From Actinobacteria bacterium OK074 (GTDB lineage Bacteria; Actinomycetota; Actinomycetes; Streptomycetales; Streptomycetaceae): a stretch of DNA of 45,211 nucleotides. The stretch spans positions 1 to 45,211 of the forward strand of contig LJCV01000293.1 in NCBI GenBank assembly GCA_001298575.1, written 5' to 3'. Positions 8,223 through 15,755 of the stretch are shown one piece after another. The position numbers and the translations under genes are program-made. How positions within the stretch are numbered: the first letter of the stretch is position 1; each line of letters starts with the position of its first letter. Below the pieces are notes generated by a model. That model ran no database searches, was not told where the DNA came from, and saw only the letters and a program-made list of their open reading frames with translations.

Positions 8223-9236
8223 TTGTTCAAGTTCGACATAGTCAGCGGTACCGTGGCCCGCGAGGTCGTCGCCGAGTCCCGGAGGGAGATCTCCCGGGTG
8301 GTACGGGAGGCGTATCTCACCCACGAGTCGGGCGACACGGTCAATCCCAACAGCTACTTCCTGCGGTTCCCGGACAAGCCCTCCGCCCGGATCATCGCGC
8401 TGCCGGCGTATCTGGGCGGTGAGCACGACGTGGCCGGCGTCAAGTGGATCGCGAGCTTCCCGGAGAACGTCGAACGCAACGTTCCCCGCGCCTCCGCCGT
8501 GCTCCTGCTGAACGACTACGCCACCGGGTACCCGTTCGCCTGCCTGGAGGCGTCCCAGATCAGCGCCGCCCGTACCGCGGCCTCGTGCGTGCTGGGCGCC
8601 GGACTGCTGCACGGCTCCACCCGGGCGGCCCGCGTCGCCGTCGTGGGCGCCGGGGTGATCGCGCGCGCGATCCTGGACTTCTTCGCCGCCGAGCAGTGGG
8701 ACATCGGCGAGTTCACGGTGTACGACCAGGTGCCCGGCTACGCGGACCGGCTGGCCCGCCACGCCCGCGAGACGCTGGGCGTTCCCGCGACGGTCGCGGA
8801 CGGGACGGCGGCCGCGGTGCGCGACGCCGACCTGGTCGTCCTCGCCACCACGGCCGCCGCCCCGCACCTCACCGACCCCGCTCTGCTGCGGCCCCGGCAG
8901 ACCGTGCTCAACATCTCGCTGCGGGACATCTCGCCGGAGATCATCCTGGCCTCGCACAACGTGGTCGACGACGTCGAGCACTGCCTGACCGCCGGCACCT
9001 CCCCGCACCTCGCCGAACAGGCGTGCGGGCACCGCGACTTCGTCGACGGCACGCTCGCCCAGGTCATGCGGGACAAGGTGCGCTTCGACGACGACAGGCC
9101 GCGGATCTTCTCCCCGTTCGGGCTGGGCGTCCTCGATCTCGCGGTCGGATCCTTCGTCCACCGGCGGGCGGTGGAGTCGGGGCGGACGACGTCCGTCGAC
9201 GACTTCTTCGGCGAGACCGAGCGCTGGGCGGGCTGA
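8223..9236 (+). CDS. sbnB: SbnB-like dehydrogenase, 2,3-diaminopropionate pathway step 2
   Basis: 337-residue protein of the ornithine cyclodeaminase/mu-crystallin family. It has the substrate-site GVKW (72-75), the RTAA segment (117-120) and a Rossmann motif AVVGAGVIARAIL (about 139-151). SbnB uses NAD+ to cleave the SbnA product into L-2,3-diaminopropionate and 2-oxoglutarate. The TTG start at 8223 has GAAGGA about 8 nt upstream. It is the last gene of the operon and converges with the PqqD-like gene, 22 bp away. With SbnA it makes the window self-sufficient for this amino acid, starting from O-phosphoserine and glutamate. Confidence 0.9.
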   Translation: MFKFDIVSGTVAREVVAESRREISRVVREAYLTHESGDTVNPNSYFLRFPDKPSARIIALPAYLGGEHDVAGVKWIASFPENVERNVPRASAVLLLNDYATGYPFACLEASQISAARTAASCVLGAGLLHGSTRAARVAVVGAGVIARAILDFFAAEQWDIGEFTVYDQVPGYADRLARHARETLGVPATVADGTAAAVRDADLVVLATTAAAPHLTDPALLRPRQTVLNISLRDISPEIILASHNVVDDVEHCLTAGTSPHLAEQACGHRDFVDGTLAQVMRDKVRFDDDRPRIFSPFGLGVLDLAVGSFVHRRAVESGRTTSVDDFFGETERWAG

Positions 9237-9258
9237 CGGCCGCCGCACCGGTGCCGGC

Positions 9259-9552
9259 TCAGGGGCCCTCCGGCGCCTCCAGCGCGAGGACCCCCGAGCC
9301 GGCCAGGTCGCGGACGAGGTCGAGGACGTCCGCCGTCGCCTCGTCCGCGTCGATGCCGAACTCCTGCGCGACCAGCTCACCGATACGCGCCACGGAGCGC
9401 CGCCCGTCCACATGGCCGAGGATGACGACGGCCGTGTCGGACAGCTCCAGTGCCGCCGGCCCGACCCCCACCATCGTCGTACCGCGCATCCGGCGGAACC
9501 GCGCCTGTGTCCGGATCGAGGGAACCGTGTCCGGGACCGCACTGGCCGTCAT
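9259..9552 (-). CDS. Stand-alone PqqD-like protein (RiPP recognition element candidate)
   Basis: 97 residues with the PqqD pattern: a basic N-terminal segment, an ELSDTAVVILGHVDGRR core (about 38-54, matching the family LN..a..Il.l.DG.r), then a winged helix with DVLDLVRDLAGSGVL. PqqD-like proteins act as RiPP recognition elements that bind a leader peptide and present it to a modifying enzyme. It begins 3 bp after the nucleotidyltransferase stop, so the two are co-transcribed. A second PqqD-like domain is fused to the Asn-synthetase-like protein at 19899. Together with the 22-residue peptide at 22170 this suggests peptide-directed chemistry. Binding is not shown by sequence alone. Confidence 0.82.
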   Translation of the reverse strand: MTASAVPDTVPSIRTQARFRRMRGTTMVGVGPAALELSDTAVVILGHVDGRRSVARIGELVAQEFGIDADEATADVLDLVRDLAGSGVLALEAPEGP

Positions 9553-9555
9553 CTC

Positions 9556-10335
9556 TCAGATCTCCACTTCCAGGGAAAGGGTCTTGCACAGTGCCATCAC
9601 GTCCCGCACCCAGACCTCCGGCCGGGCCGGATCGAAGTCCCGCATGGTCTCCACCGCCCAGTACCGCTCGTACGGCAGCGCCTTCGGAGCCGCCTCGGCC
9701 ACGCGCCGCGCCCGCCACTTGACCAGCCGGTTGCACTCGCCGTGCGCCGCGAGCAGGGCGTCCACCGCGTGCCCGAACGCCTGCCGGGCCGACAGCACCG
9801 CGCTCGCCACGTCGCCCCCGTCCAGCTGGCCCGCCGCGTCGTCCACGAAGTCGTCGGCGTTGGACAGGCAGTACGACACCACGGACGCGACGAAGGCCGA
9901 GTCGCGGATGCGGTCCTGCTGCTCCAGCACCCAGTCCTCGCCGTGCAGCGGGCGGCAGGCCAGCATCCGCTCCAGCAACTGCTCCTCGTCCCGGCCGATC
10001 AGCTGGCCCAGCGGCTGCCCGGTCTCGAACGCCTCCCAGGACACCTTGCCGAGGATCTCCGCGAGCTGGCCGGCGGTCCAGTACTTCAGCTCCCAGCGCC
10101 GGTCACCGACGTACCAGAAGTCGGTGACCACCTCCGGATGCTCCAGCGACAGCCGGATCGAGGCCGGGACCGGTCCGCTCCAGGGCTCCTCGCCCACGAC
10201 GTAGACGTCCACGTCGCTCGCCGCGTTGGCCCAGCCCCGGGCGAGCGAGCCGACCACGAACGCGGACCGGTACCGCGAGGGCGGGAGTCCGTGGGCCGAC
10301 AGTTCGGGCAGGCAGCGGGTGAAGTCAAAGGTCAT
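9556..10335 (-). CDS. Nucleotidyltransferase-fold protein 1 (Pol beta superfamily)
   Basis: 259 residues. The N-terminus has the nucleotidyltransferase signature: Gly29-Ser30 in VVGSLARGW followed by SDVDVYVV with metal-binding Asp41 and Asp43. The remainder is helical, as in MNT/kanamycin-nucleotidyltransferase-like proteins. Such enzymes transfer NMP from NTP to a hydroxyl, amine or protein. A paralogue lies at 16679, ending like this one in an ETMRD(Y/F)DP segment. Each copy shares an operon with a PqqD-like domain, so a role on a peptide-bound or small-molecule intermediate, or in self-protection by adenylylation, is plausible. The start has AAGGA about 10 nt upstream. Confidence 0.8.
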   Translation of the reverse strand: MTFDFTRCLPELSAHGLPPSRYRSAFVVGSLARGWANAASDVDVYVVGEEPWSGPVPASIRLSLEHPEVVTDFWYVGDRRWELKYWTAGQLAEILGKVSWEAFETGQPLGQLIGRDEEQLLERMLACRPLHGEDWVLEQQDRIRDSAFVASVVSYCLSNADDFVDDAAGQLDGGDVASAVLSARQAFGHAVDALLAAHGECNRLVKWRARRVAEAAPKALPYERYWAVETMRDFDPARPEVWVRDVMALCKTLSLEVEI

Positions 10336-10544
10336 CTCGATGCTGTCCTTCGGGGCCGGCGACTCTTATTCGATCCGTGGCTCGCAGGCAATTACGGGCA
10401 CCTGCGCGTTAATTCCTCCGAATATTTTCGGAGGCTCAACCGAATGTCACTCCAACAATATGGGCCACTGAATGGGTTGAACAGCTTCAGCATGATGCAG
10501 TGCAGCATGTTGAGAGCTTTACGGGCTGTTCGTCACGGCTTCCT
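10336..10544. promoter_or_regulatory. Divergent regulatory region with a perfect 8-bp-arm palindrome
   Basis: This AT-rich gap lies between the minus-strand nucleotidyltransferase and the plus-strand NagA-like operon. It holds a perfect inverted repeat, CCTCCGAA (10415-10422), TATT, TTCGGAGG (10427-10434), suited to a dimeric regulator. It is followed at once by CTCAACC, so GGAGGCTCAA resembles the repeats at 4361-4381. Promoters for both directions must lie here, but I could not assign hexamers securely. Confidence 0.5.
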
Positions 10545-11696
10545 ATGAATCACACTCGACTGAGTAACTCACTGGATTGGGAGTGTTCTCCATTGGGCAG
10601 CTATTCCGAAGTTCCACCAGTAGAGGTTCATTGTCACGGCTTCGGTGACGTCGACTTCTCCGACTTCACAAAGGTAGATCTCGCGCGGCTCGACACGTGG
10701 TGCGCGCGTGAGGGCGTCCTGAGCCTGCCCACGATGTATCTCCACCGCGACCATCTGACGGAGTTCGAGGACTTCGTCCACGAGTACGACCGCATGCGCG
10801 GCGAAGGGCTGCTTCCGCACGTCGCCGGCATCGCCCTGGAGGGACCGCTGCTGGCCAGCCACGGCGGCACTCCCGCGGCGACGGTCTGGGCACCCAACCG
10901 GTACGAATGGGAACGTCTCGCGGCCCTGGGACCGTACGGCCTCAAGTACACGGTCCTGTCGCCGGACGCCTTCTCGCCGGCCTCGGAGCTCAGCGACGAG
11001 CCGGGGGCCCGGGACACCGGCTTCGGCTGGATCGTGCCGCTGCTGGCGGCGCACGGCATCCGTCCGGCGCTCGGGCACTTCACCCGGGCCGACCCGGCGG
11101 CCATCGCCGCGCTGGTCGACGAGATCGTGGAGCTGGCCTGGCAGTCGGAGTGGGCGGGCGACGGTGTCCGCGTCGTCACCGACCACCTCTTCAACGACAT
11201 GCCCCTCACCATCCGGCACGCCTTCCGCAGCTCACGCGCGCGCGCCGAACGGGACACCGTCATCGCCTCCTACGACCTGCCGTCCTGGTCCCTCGACACC
11301 ATCGCGGAGATCGCGGGGCCGGTCCCGGCGGCGATCATGCGGCAGGCGGCGGCCGGGCGGATCGGCGCCTGCGTCAACTTCGACGGCGAGCACGTGGACC
11401 TGGCCATCGCGGCCCGCGCCGTCCAGCTGATGGGCATGGACAACTCGATGATGATGACCGACCGCTGCGACTCCGCGCGCCTGGGCGGCCAGGACCTCTA
11501 CCACGTGGTCGACAACGGGCTCTGGTACCAGGAGGACGGCATCGTCGCGGCCGGTTCCGTGCCGCTGGCCCGGCAGCAGGCCAACGCGCTGTCCCAGGGG
11601 CTGTCCGCCACCGACGTGCACGCGCTCGCGGGGGGCACCGCGCACCGGGTGTTCGGCCTGTCGGCCAGGTCCGACCTGCGCCTGCCCACCGTGTAG
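10545..11696 (+). CDS. NagA-like amidohydrolase
   Basis: 383 residues (from ATG 10545) of the amidohydrolase superfamily, closest in pattern to N-acetylglucosamine-6-phosphate deacetylase. Visible are the metal pair VEVHCHG (His29, His31), the catalytic/metal Glu99 in ALEGPLL, ALGHFTRAD (the GH..A position), TDHLFNDM (the THLFNAM motif), FDGEHV and MMMTDRCDS with the final Asp. It lacks the N-terminal beta-sandwich of classical NagA, so it may act on a different amide, for example N-acyl or N-carbamoyl. ATG 10545 has no good ribosome site. TTG 10593 has GGGAG 9 nt upstream and leaves all motifs intact, so it may be the true start. First gene of an eight-gene coupled operon. Confidence 0.8.
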   Translation: MNHTRLSNSLDWECSPLGSYSEVPPVEVHCHGFGDVDFSDFTKVDLARLDTWCAREGVLSLPTMYLHRDHLTEFEDFVHEYDRMRGEGLLPHVAGIALEGPLLASHGGTPAATVWAPNRYEWERLAALGPYGLKYTVLSPDAFSPASELSDEPGARDTGFGWIVPLLAAHGIRPALGHFTRADPAAIAALVDEIVELAWQSEWAGDGVRVVTDHLFNDMPLTIRHAFRSSRARAERDTVIASYDLPSWSLDTIAEIAGPVPAAIMRQAAAGRIGACVNFDGEHVDLAIAARAVQLMGMDNSMMMTDRCDSARLGGQDLYHVVDNGLWYQEDGIVAAGSVPLARQQANALSQGLSATDVHALAGGTAHRVFGLSARSDLRLPTV

Positions 11697-11750
11697 GCGC
11701 CCGCCCACCGTACGAAGCACGAAGTACGCAGCACGAAGGAGGAATCGCAC

Positions 11751-12434
11751 ATGCTGGACGAACTCGACCGGCTGGTCGTGGACTGGTCGGACCTGCCCAA
11801 GGCCCGCGCGCAGACCAAGGAGATCCTCACCGCCCTCGCCGAGGACAGGGCGGCGCTGACGCAGCTGCTGGAACGGGCCCGCGAGGAGGAGGACCTGTTC
11901 GACAAGTGCGAGCACCACCGGCTGCTCGACAAGCTGGTCGTCTACGACGCCCTGGACCGCGGGTTCCGCATCCGCGTCCACGTGTCGACCGAGGACCACC
12001 GGGACCGGCCGCACGACCACCGGTTCACCTTCACCTCGCTGATCGTGCGCGGAGGGTACCGGCACGTACGGCACGAGCTGGTCGGGCGGCTGGCCGAGCA
12101 GGAGATCCCGGCGCAGGCCCAGGACGACTTCGACGCGGTCGCCACCGACCTGCGCGTGGTGCCGCGGTTCGTCACCAACGAGCAGGCGGGCAACTGCTAC
12201 ACGCTGCACCACAGCGAGATCCACACCACGTACACCACGCCCGACACGGTCTCCCTCTTCCTGCGCGGCCCCGCCGAGAAGGAGCGCTCGATCATCACCG
12301 AACGCGAGACCGGCCGCGTGTGGTGGCGTTTCGGCGAGGACAAGGAGAAGGCCGAGCGGCAGGGCAGCAAGCGCATCAGCAAGGACTACTTCGACGATCT
12401 CACCGGCCGCCTGCGTGCCATGGAGGTGCTGTGA
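11751..12434 (+). CDS. Cupin-fold protein 1
   Basis: 227 residues. A helical N-terminal region (1-60) precedes a cupin-like core with PHDHRFTF (His88, His90), the strand GGYRH and CYTLHHSEIHTTY (His153, His154, His158), a plausible three-histidine metal site. Cupins include dioxygenases, isomerases and N-N bond-forming domains; which applies here cannot be told. AAGGAGG lies 9 nt before the ATG. The next gene, overlapping by one base, is a paralogue with the same motif order, so the two may form a heteromer. The 54-bp gap before it contains short ACGAAG/GTACG repeats but no separate gene. Confidence 0.7.
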   Translation: MLDELDRLVVDWSDLPKARAQTKEILTALAEDRAALTQLLERAREEEDLFDKCEHHRLLDKLVVYDALDRGFRIRVHVSTEDHRDRPHDHRFTFTSLIVRGGYRHVRHELVGRLAEQEIPAQAQDDFDAVATDLRVVPRFVTNEQAGNCYTLHHSEIHTTYTTPDTVSLFLRGPAEKERSIITERETGRVWWRFGEDKEKAERQGSKRISKDYFDDLTGRLRAMEVL

Positions 12435-13165
12435 TGGCCACCCGCCCCGGAGACGACCTGCTGTACGTGACGCCCGGCCCGCTGTCCGCCCCGCCCTCGG
12501 ACGCCGACGTGGCCAAGGCCGAATCGCTGATGGCCTCCCTGCCCGCCGTGCGCTGGGACGACCTGGAGAGCGCGGCGGAGCTGACCGAGGCGATTGCCCG
12601 CAGGCTGGGCGACGACCGCGCGCTGCTGCGCACCCTGCTGGCGCGGGCGACGCGGACCCCCGAGCTGCGGCAGAAGTTCGAGTGCCACGCCCTCGACGAC
12701 AAGATAGTGATCTGGGACGACCAGGCGAAGGGCCTGCGCATCCGGCTCCGGCTCGCCAACACCGACCAGTACGAGCGGGTCCACAACCACCGCTACAGCT
12801 TCACCGCGTACATCCTGCACGGCGCCTACCAGCACACCCTCTACGCCACCGACCAGCCCCTGGACGAGAACGCCGACGTCACCCGGTTCTGGCCGTACTT
12901 CGTCCGCGAGGAGCCGGTGGGCCGCTGCATCACGCTCGACCACCAGCAGCTGCACACCACCATCACGGAGCCCGAGACGATCTCCCTGATGATCCAGAGC
13001 CCGGCCCGCAAACAGCGCGCCTTCATGATCCGCCGGGACGACGGCCGCGTCTGGTACCGGTACGGCGCCGCCGACGAGCCCGCCGAGCGCCGGGCCGAGG
13101 TGCACATGGACGACGAACGGCTGCACCGCTGGCTGTCGCGTCTCGAAGCGCTCGGCGTGCTGTGA
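12434..13165 (+). CDS. Cupin-fold protein 2 (paralogue of the preceding gene)
   Basis: 243 residues. It has the same layout as its neighbour: a helical N-terminus, HNHRYSF (His-x-His), HGAYQHTLY and LDHQQLHTT, then an arginine-rich strand ending VWYRYG that matches VWWRFG in copy 1. The shared motifs indicate an ancient tandem duplication, and both copies keep their candidate metal ligands, so neither looks degenerate. Start and upstream stop overlap as TGATG; the downstream hydrolase overlaps by GTGA. Function unknown. An iron-dependent oxygenase or a cyclase/epimerase step on a small amino-acid intermediate are the main options. Confidence 0.7.
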   Translation: MATRPGDDLLYVTPGPLSAPPSDADVAKAESLMASLPAVRWDDLESAAELTEAIARRLGDDRALLRTLLARATRTPELRQKFECHALDDKIVIWDDQAKGLRIRLRLANTDQYERVHNHRYSFTAYILHGAYQHTLYATDQPLDENADVTRFWPYFVREEPVGRCITLDHQQLHTTITEPETISLMIQSPARKQRAFMIRRDDGRVWYRYGAADEPAERRAEVHMDDERLHRWLSRLEALGVL

Positions 13166-13911
13166 GCACGCTCCTGGGCCGGCTGTCCTACGGCCCCTCG
13201 GCCTGGCAGCGCGTCGATCTCTACGAGCCGGAGCGGCCACCGGAGCGGGTCACCCCGGTGGTGCTGGTGCACGGGGGCTTCTGGCGGCACGACCGTACCG
13301 CCCAGGACCTGGAACCGCTGGCCTGCGCCCTGGTCGAACGGGGCCACCGGGTCGCGGTCGTGGAGTACCGGCCCAGCTGGGACGGCGGCGCCTGGCCGGC
13401 CGCCGCCGACGACTGCCGGGACGCGCTGCACGCGCTCGGGCGGCGGGACGGCGCCTGGGACGGCGCCACGCTCGTCGGGCACTCCGCGGGCGCCCATCTC
13501 CTGCTCTGCGCGCTCACCGGGACGGGCCGCCGGGCCGCCGTGGTGCTGCTCGCCCCCGTGACCGACCTCGCCGAGGCGGCCCGCTCGGGGGTGGGCGGCT
13601 CGGCCGTGGACGACTTCCTCACCGGGCACCTGGCGGCGGGCGGGACCCCCGAGCAGGCGAGTCCCGAACCCGAACCGGCCGACGTGGCCTCGCTCGTCGT
13701 GGTCGAGGCGGAGCACGACCAGGCCGTACCCCGGAAACTGACGGAGCATCAGATCTCCGAGTGGTGTGCGCGCGGGCTGCCGGTGACGTCCGTGACCGTG
13801 GCGGGCGCGCGCCACATGCACCTCGTGAACCCGCGGCGACCGGCCTGCGCCGACACCGTGCTGCCGCTGCTGGCGGGCACCACCACGAACGAGGAGGCCG
13901 AGGCCCGGTGA
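13162..13911 (+). CDS. Alpha/beta hydrolase (kynurenine formamidase-like)
   Basis: 249-residue alpha/beta hydrolase. The oxyanion motif is VLVHGGFWRHD (about 35-44), the nucleophile Ser108 sits in LVGHSAGAHLL, the acid is probably the Asp of EAEHDQAVP, and the base the His in GARHMHLV. HGGxW plus GHSAGAH is the pattern of kynurenine formamidase and BD-FAE-type esterases. In this setting it could remove an N-formyl, ester or carrier-bound group. The window also carries a formyltransferase at 3375, which makes deformylation an attractive but unproven role. Overlaps both neighbours by 4 bp. Confidence 0.82.
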   Translation: MSTLLGRLSYGPSAWQRVDLYEPERPPERVTPVVLVHGGFWRHDRTAQDLEPLACALVERGHRVAVVEYRPSWDGGAWPAAADDCRDALHALGRRDGAWDGATLVGHSAGAHLLLCALTGTGRRAAVVLLAPVTDLAEAARSGVGGSAVDDFLTGHLAAGGTPEQASPEPEPADVASLVVVEAEHDQAVPRKLTEHQISEWCARGLPVTSVTVAGARHMHLVNPRRPACADTVLPLLAGTTTNEEAEAR

Positions 13912-14888
13912 CCACCACCACCGTCCCGGCGGCCCCGGCGTCGTCGGCGGCACCGGAGCGGACGCTGTCCGCCGTGAGCCCCCGGGCCTTCGACTCGCTC
14001 TCCGCCGATCCGGCCAAACGGGCCGCCTACCGGCTCGACACCTACGCCAGGGAAGGGCTCGACCTGTTCCGTTCGCCGAGCGAGCGGGCCTGGCTGTACA
14101 CCACCACCTTCGTGGTCCTCAAACCGGACGCGATAGCCGGCCGGCGCTGCGGGCTGGTGCTGGACATCCTGGAGGAGGAGGGCTGGGTGCCCTTCGCCGC
14201 CGAGACGTTCCGCTTCGACCCGGTGCTGACCAGGGAGATCTGGCGCTACCAGTTCAACGCCGCCTCCCGGCAGCGGATCGCGGTGGTCGACCATCTCCTG
14301 GGCTCCAGCCCCTCGCTGCTGGTCCTGTTGCGCGACACCCGCCGCAGCGGCGGGCTGCCCGCCAGCGTCCGGCTGACCGCGGCCAAGGGCGCCGCCGACC
14401 CGGGCTCCGCCCACGCCCAGGACCTGCGCAGCCGGTTCGGCCGGGTCAACGGCCTGTTCAACTTCGTCCACACGGCCGACGAACCGGCCGACCTGGTACG
14501 GGAGTTGCGGCTGCTGAGCTACCGGACCGGCACCGCCTGGCTGCGCGCGGCCCTCACCCAGGCGCCGCCCGCCGACCGGAGCGCCTGCCCGGCCCGCGGC
14601 CGGCTCGCGGAGCTGGAGGCGGAGGTACCGGCCCACGACCTGGACGCCCGCGACGGCGTGCGGCGGCTGACCGCGCGCACCGACGCCTGGGGCGCGCTCG
14701 CCCGCGAACACCCGTCCCCCGGTGCGGTACGGCAGTGGCTGGCGGCGCTGGAGACGCACCCGCTGCCGCCGGGCTCGGCGCGCTGGGACGTCCTGTCGGT
14801 CCTGACAGACTGGATCGACTGCAACGAGCCGGGCGTCGCGCCGCTGCTGGCCAACGTCTCGGCGAGCGACTGGAGGCAAGAAGCGTGA
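13908..14888 (+). CDS. Nucleoside-diphosphate-kinase-like protein with C-terminal extension
   Basis: 326 residues. The core (about 65-200) is an NDP kinase fold: FVVLKPDAIAGRRCG matches the LvlIKPDa.....G start, GAADPGSAHAQDLRSRFG the GatdPa.A.pgtIR.df segment, and NFVHTADEP the N.vHgSD motif with the phosphohistidine at His188. Normal NDP kinases are about 140-155 residues, so about 60 extra N-terminal and 125 extra C-terminal residues are unusual. Being inside a biosynthetic operon, it may phosphorylate a pathway nucleotide or small-molecule phosphate rather than serve housekeeping. The HAD phosphatase follows with a 4-bp overlap. Confidence 0.78.
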   Translation: MTTTTVPAAPASSAAPERTLSAVSPRAFDSLSADPAKRAAYRLDTYAREGLDLFRSPSERAWLYTTTFVVLKPDAIAGRRCGLVLDILEEEGWVPFAAETFRFDPVLTREIWRYQFNAASRQRIAVVDHLLGSSPSLLVLLRDTRRSGGLPASVRLTAAKGAADPGSAHAQDLRSRFGRVNGLFNFVHTADEPADLVRELRLLSYRTGTAWLRAALTQAPPADRSACPARGRLAELEAEVPAHDLDARDGVRRLTARTDAWGALAREHPSPGAVRQWLAALETHPLPPGSARWDVLSVLTDWIDCNEPGVAPLLANVSASDWRQEA

Positions 14889-15559
14889 CACCCCTTCCCC
14901 TCGCCCCGCAGGCCGTGGTGTTCGACTGCGACGGACTGCTGGTCGACACCGAGGTGTGCTGGACCCGGGCCGAGACCAGGATCTTCGCCGCGCACGGACA
15001 CGGCTTCGGCCCGGAGCAGAAGGCGCTGGTGATCGGCCGGACGCCGGCCGGCGCGGGCGCGGCGATGGCCGACTACTTCGGCAGGCCCGGGGCGGGCGAC
15101 GAACTCGCCGCGGAGCTCTTCGCCCTCGTCCGGCGGGAACTGGCCCAGGGCGCCGACGCGTTGCCGGGGGCCGTCGAACTGGTCAAGGCGTGCGCCCGGT
15201 CCGTACCCGTAGCGGTCGCCAGCAACAGCCCGCGGGAACTCCTCGACACCGCCCTGCGCTCGGCCGGTCTCGCCGACCTCTTCCCCGTCTCCTTCGCGGC
15301 CGACGAGGTGGAGCGGGCCAAACCCGACCCCGAGCTGTACCGGACGGCCTGCGCGGCGCTGGACGCGCTCCCCGCCCGCTCGGTCGCCTTCGAGGACTCC
15401 GCCACCGGGGTCACCTCGGCCCGGCGCGCCGGACTGTACGTGGTGACCGTGCCCTCCCTGCCGGGTGCCGAACTCGACCACGACTGGTCGGCGTCCGCGC
15501 TCACCGATCCCGCGCTGGTCGCCTGGGCGGAAGGGCTCGGTCCAGGTGCCCACGGCTGA
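14885..15559 (+). CDS. HAD-superfamily phosphatase 2
   Basis: 224 residues, beta-phosphoglucomutase-like HAD. Motif I is VVFDCDGLLVDTE (Asp14 nucleophile, Asp16), motif II the SNS of VAVASNSPREL, motif III the Lys in ERAKPDPELY and motif IV AFEDSATGVTSA. It directly follows the NDP-kinase-like gene, suggesting a phosphorylation/dephosphorylation pair acting on one pathway. It belongs to the same subfamily as the HAD at 1349 (GLLVDTE versus GVLVDSE) but is otherwise divergent. Substrate unknown. Confidence 0.86.
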   Translation: MTPLPLAPQAVVFDCDGLLVDTEVCWTRAETRIFAAHGHGFGPEQKALVIGRTPAGAGAAMADYFGRPGAGDELAAELFALVRRELAQGADALPGAVELVKACARSVPVAVASNSPRELLDTALRSAGLADLFPVSFAADEVERAKPDPELYRTACAALDALPARSVAFEDSATGVTSARRAGLYVVTVPSLPGAELDHDWSASALTDPALVAWAEGLGPGAHG

Positions 15560-15755
15560 GGACCCGCTGGTCTGCCTGTGCGCGCGGGTGCGCGAGAGCG
15601 TCATCGTGGCGGCGCTGCGCGCGGGCAGCCGGGACGAGAGCGCGATACGCACCGCCACCGGCGCCGGGTCGGGGTGCGGTGACTGCCTGGTGGAGGTGGC
15701 GGACCTGATCCTCGACGCGGAGCACCCGGTCCGGCCCGGTGGCCGTACGCCGTGA
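15546..15755 (+). CDS. BFD-like [2Fe-2S] ferredoxin
   Basis: 69-residue protein with the bacterioferritin-associated ferredoxin pattern C-x-C-x31-C-x2-C (CLC near the start, CGDC at about 49-52), which binds a [2Fe-2S] cluster. Such small proteins pass electrons, and isolated copies often serve as partners of oxygenases or as iron-sulfur domains of amino-acid oxidases. Here it could supply electrons to one of the two diiron oxygenases or to the cupins. The GTG start at 15546 lies inside the preceding HAD gene (14-bp overlap), and its own stop overlaps the next start by GTGA, so it is translationally coupled. Confidence 0.8.
   Translation: MPTAEDPLVCLCARVRESVIVAALRAGSRDESAIRTATGAGSGCGDCLVEVADLILDAEHPVRPGGRTP

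Noticed and set aside
9556..10335. Aminoglycoside nucleotidyltransferase resistance gene
   Set aside because: Only the general nucleotidyltransferase signature is shared; two paralogues sit with PqqD-like domains in a biosynthetic setting, so a drug-resistance call is not supported.
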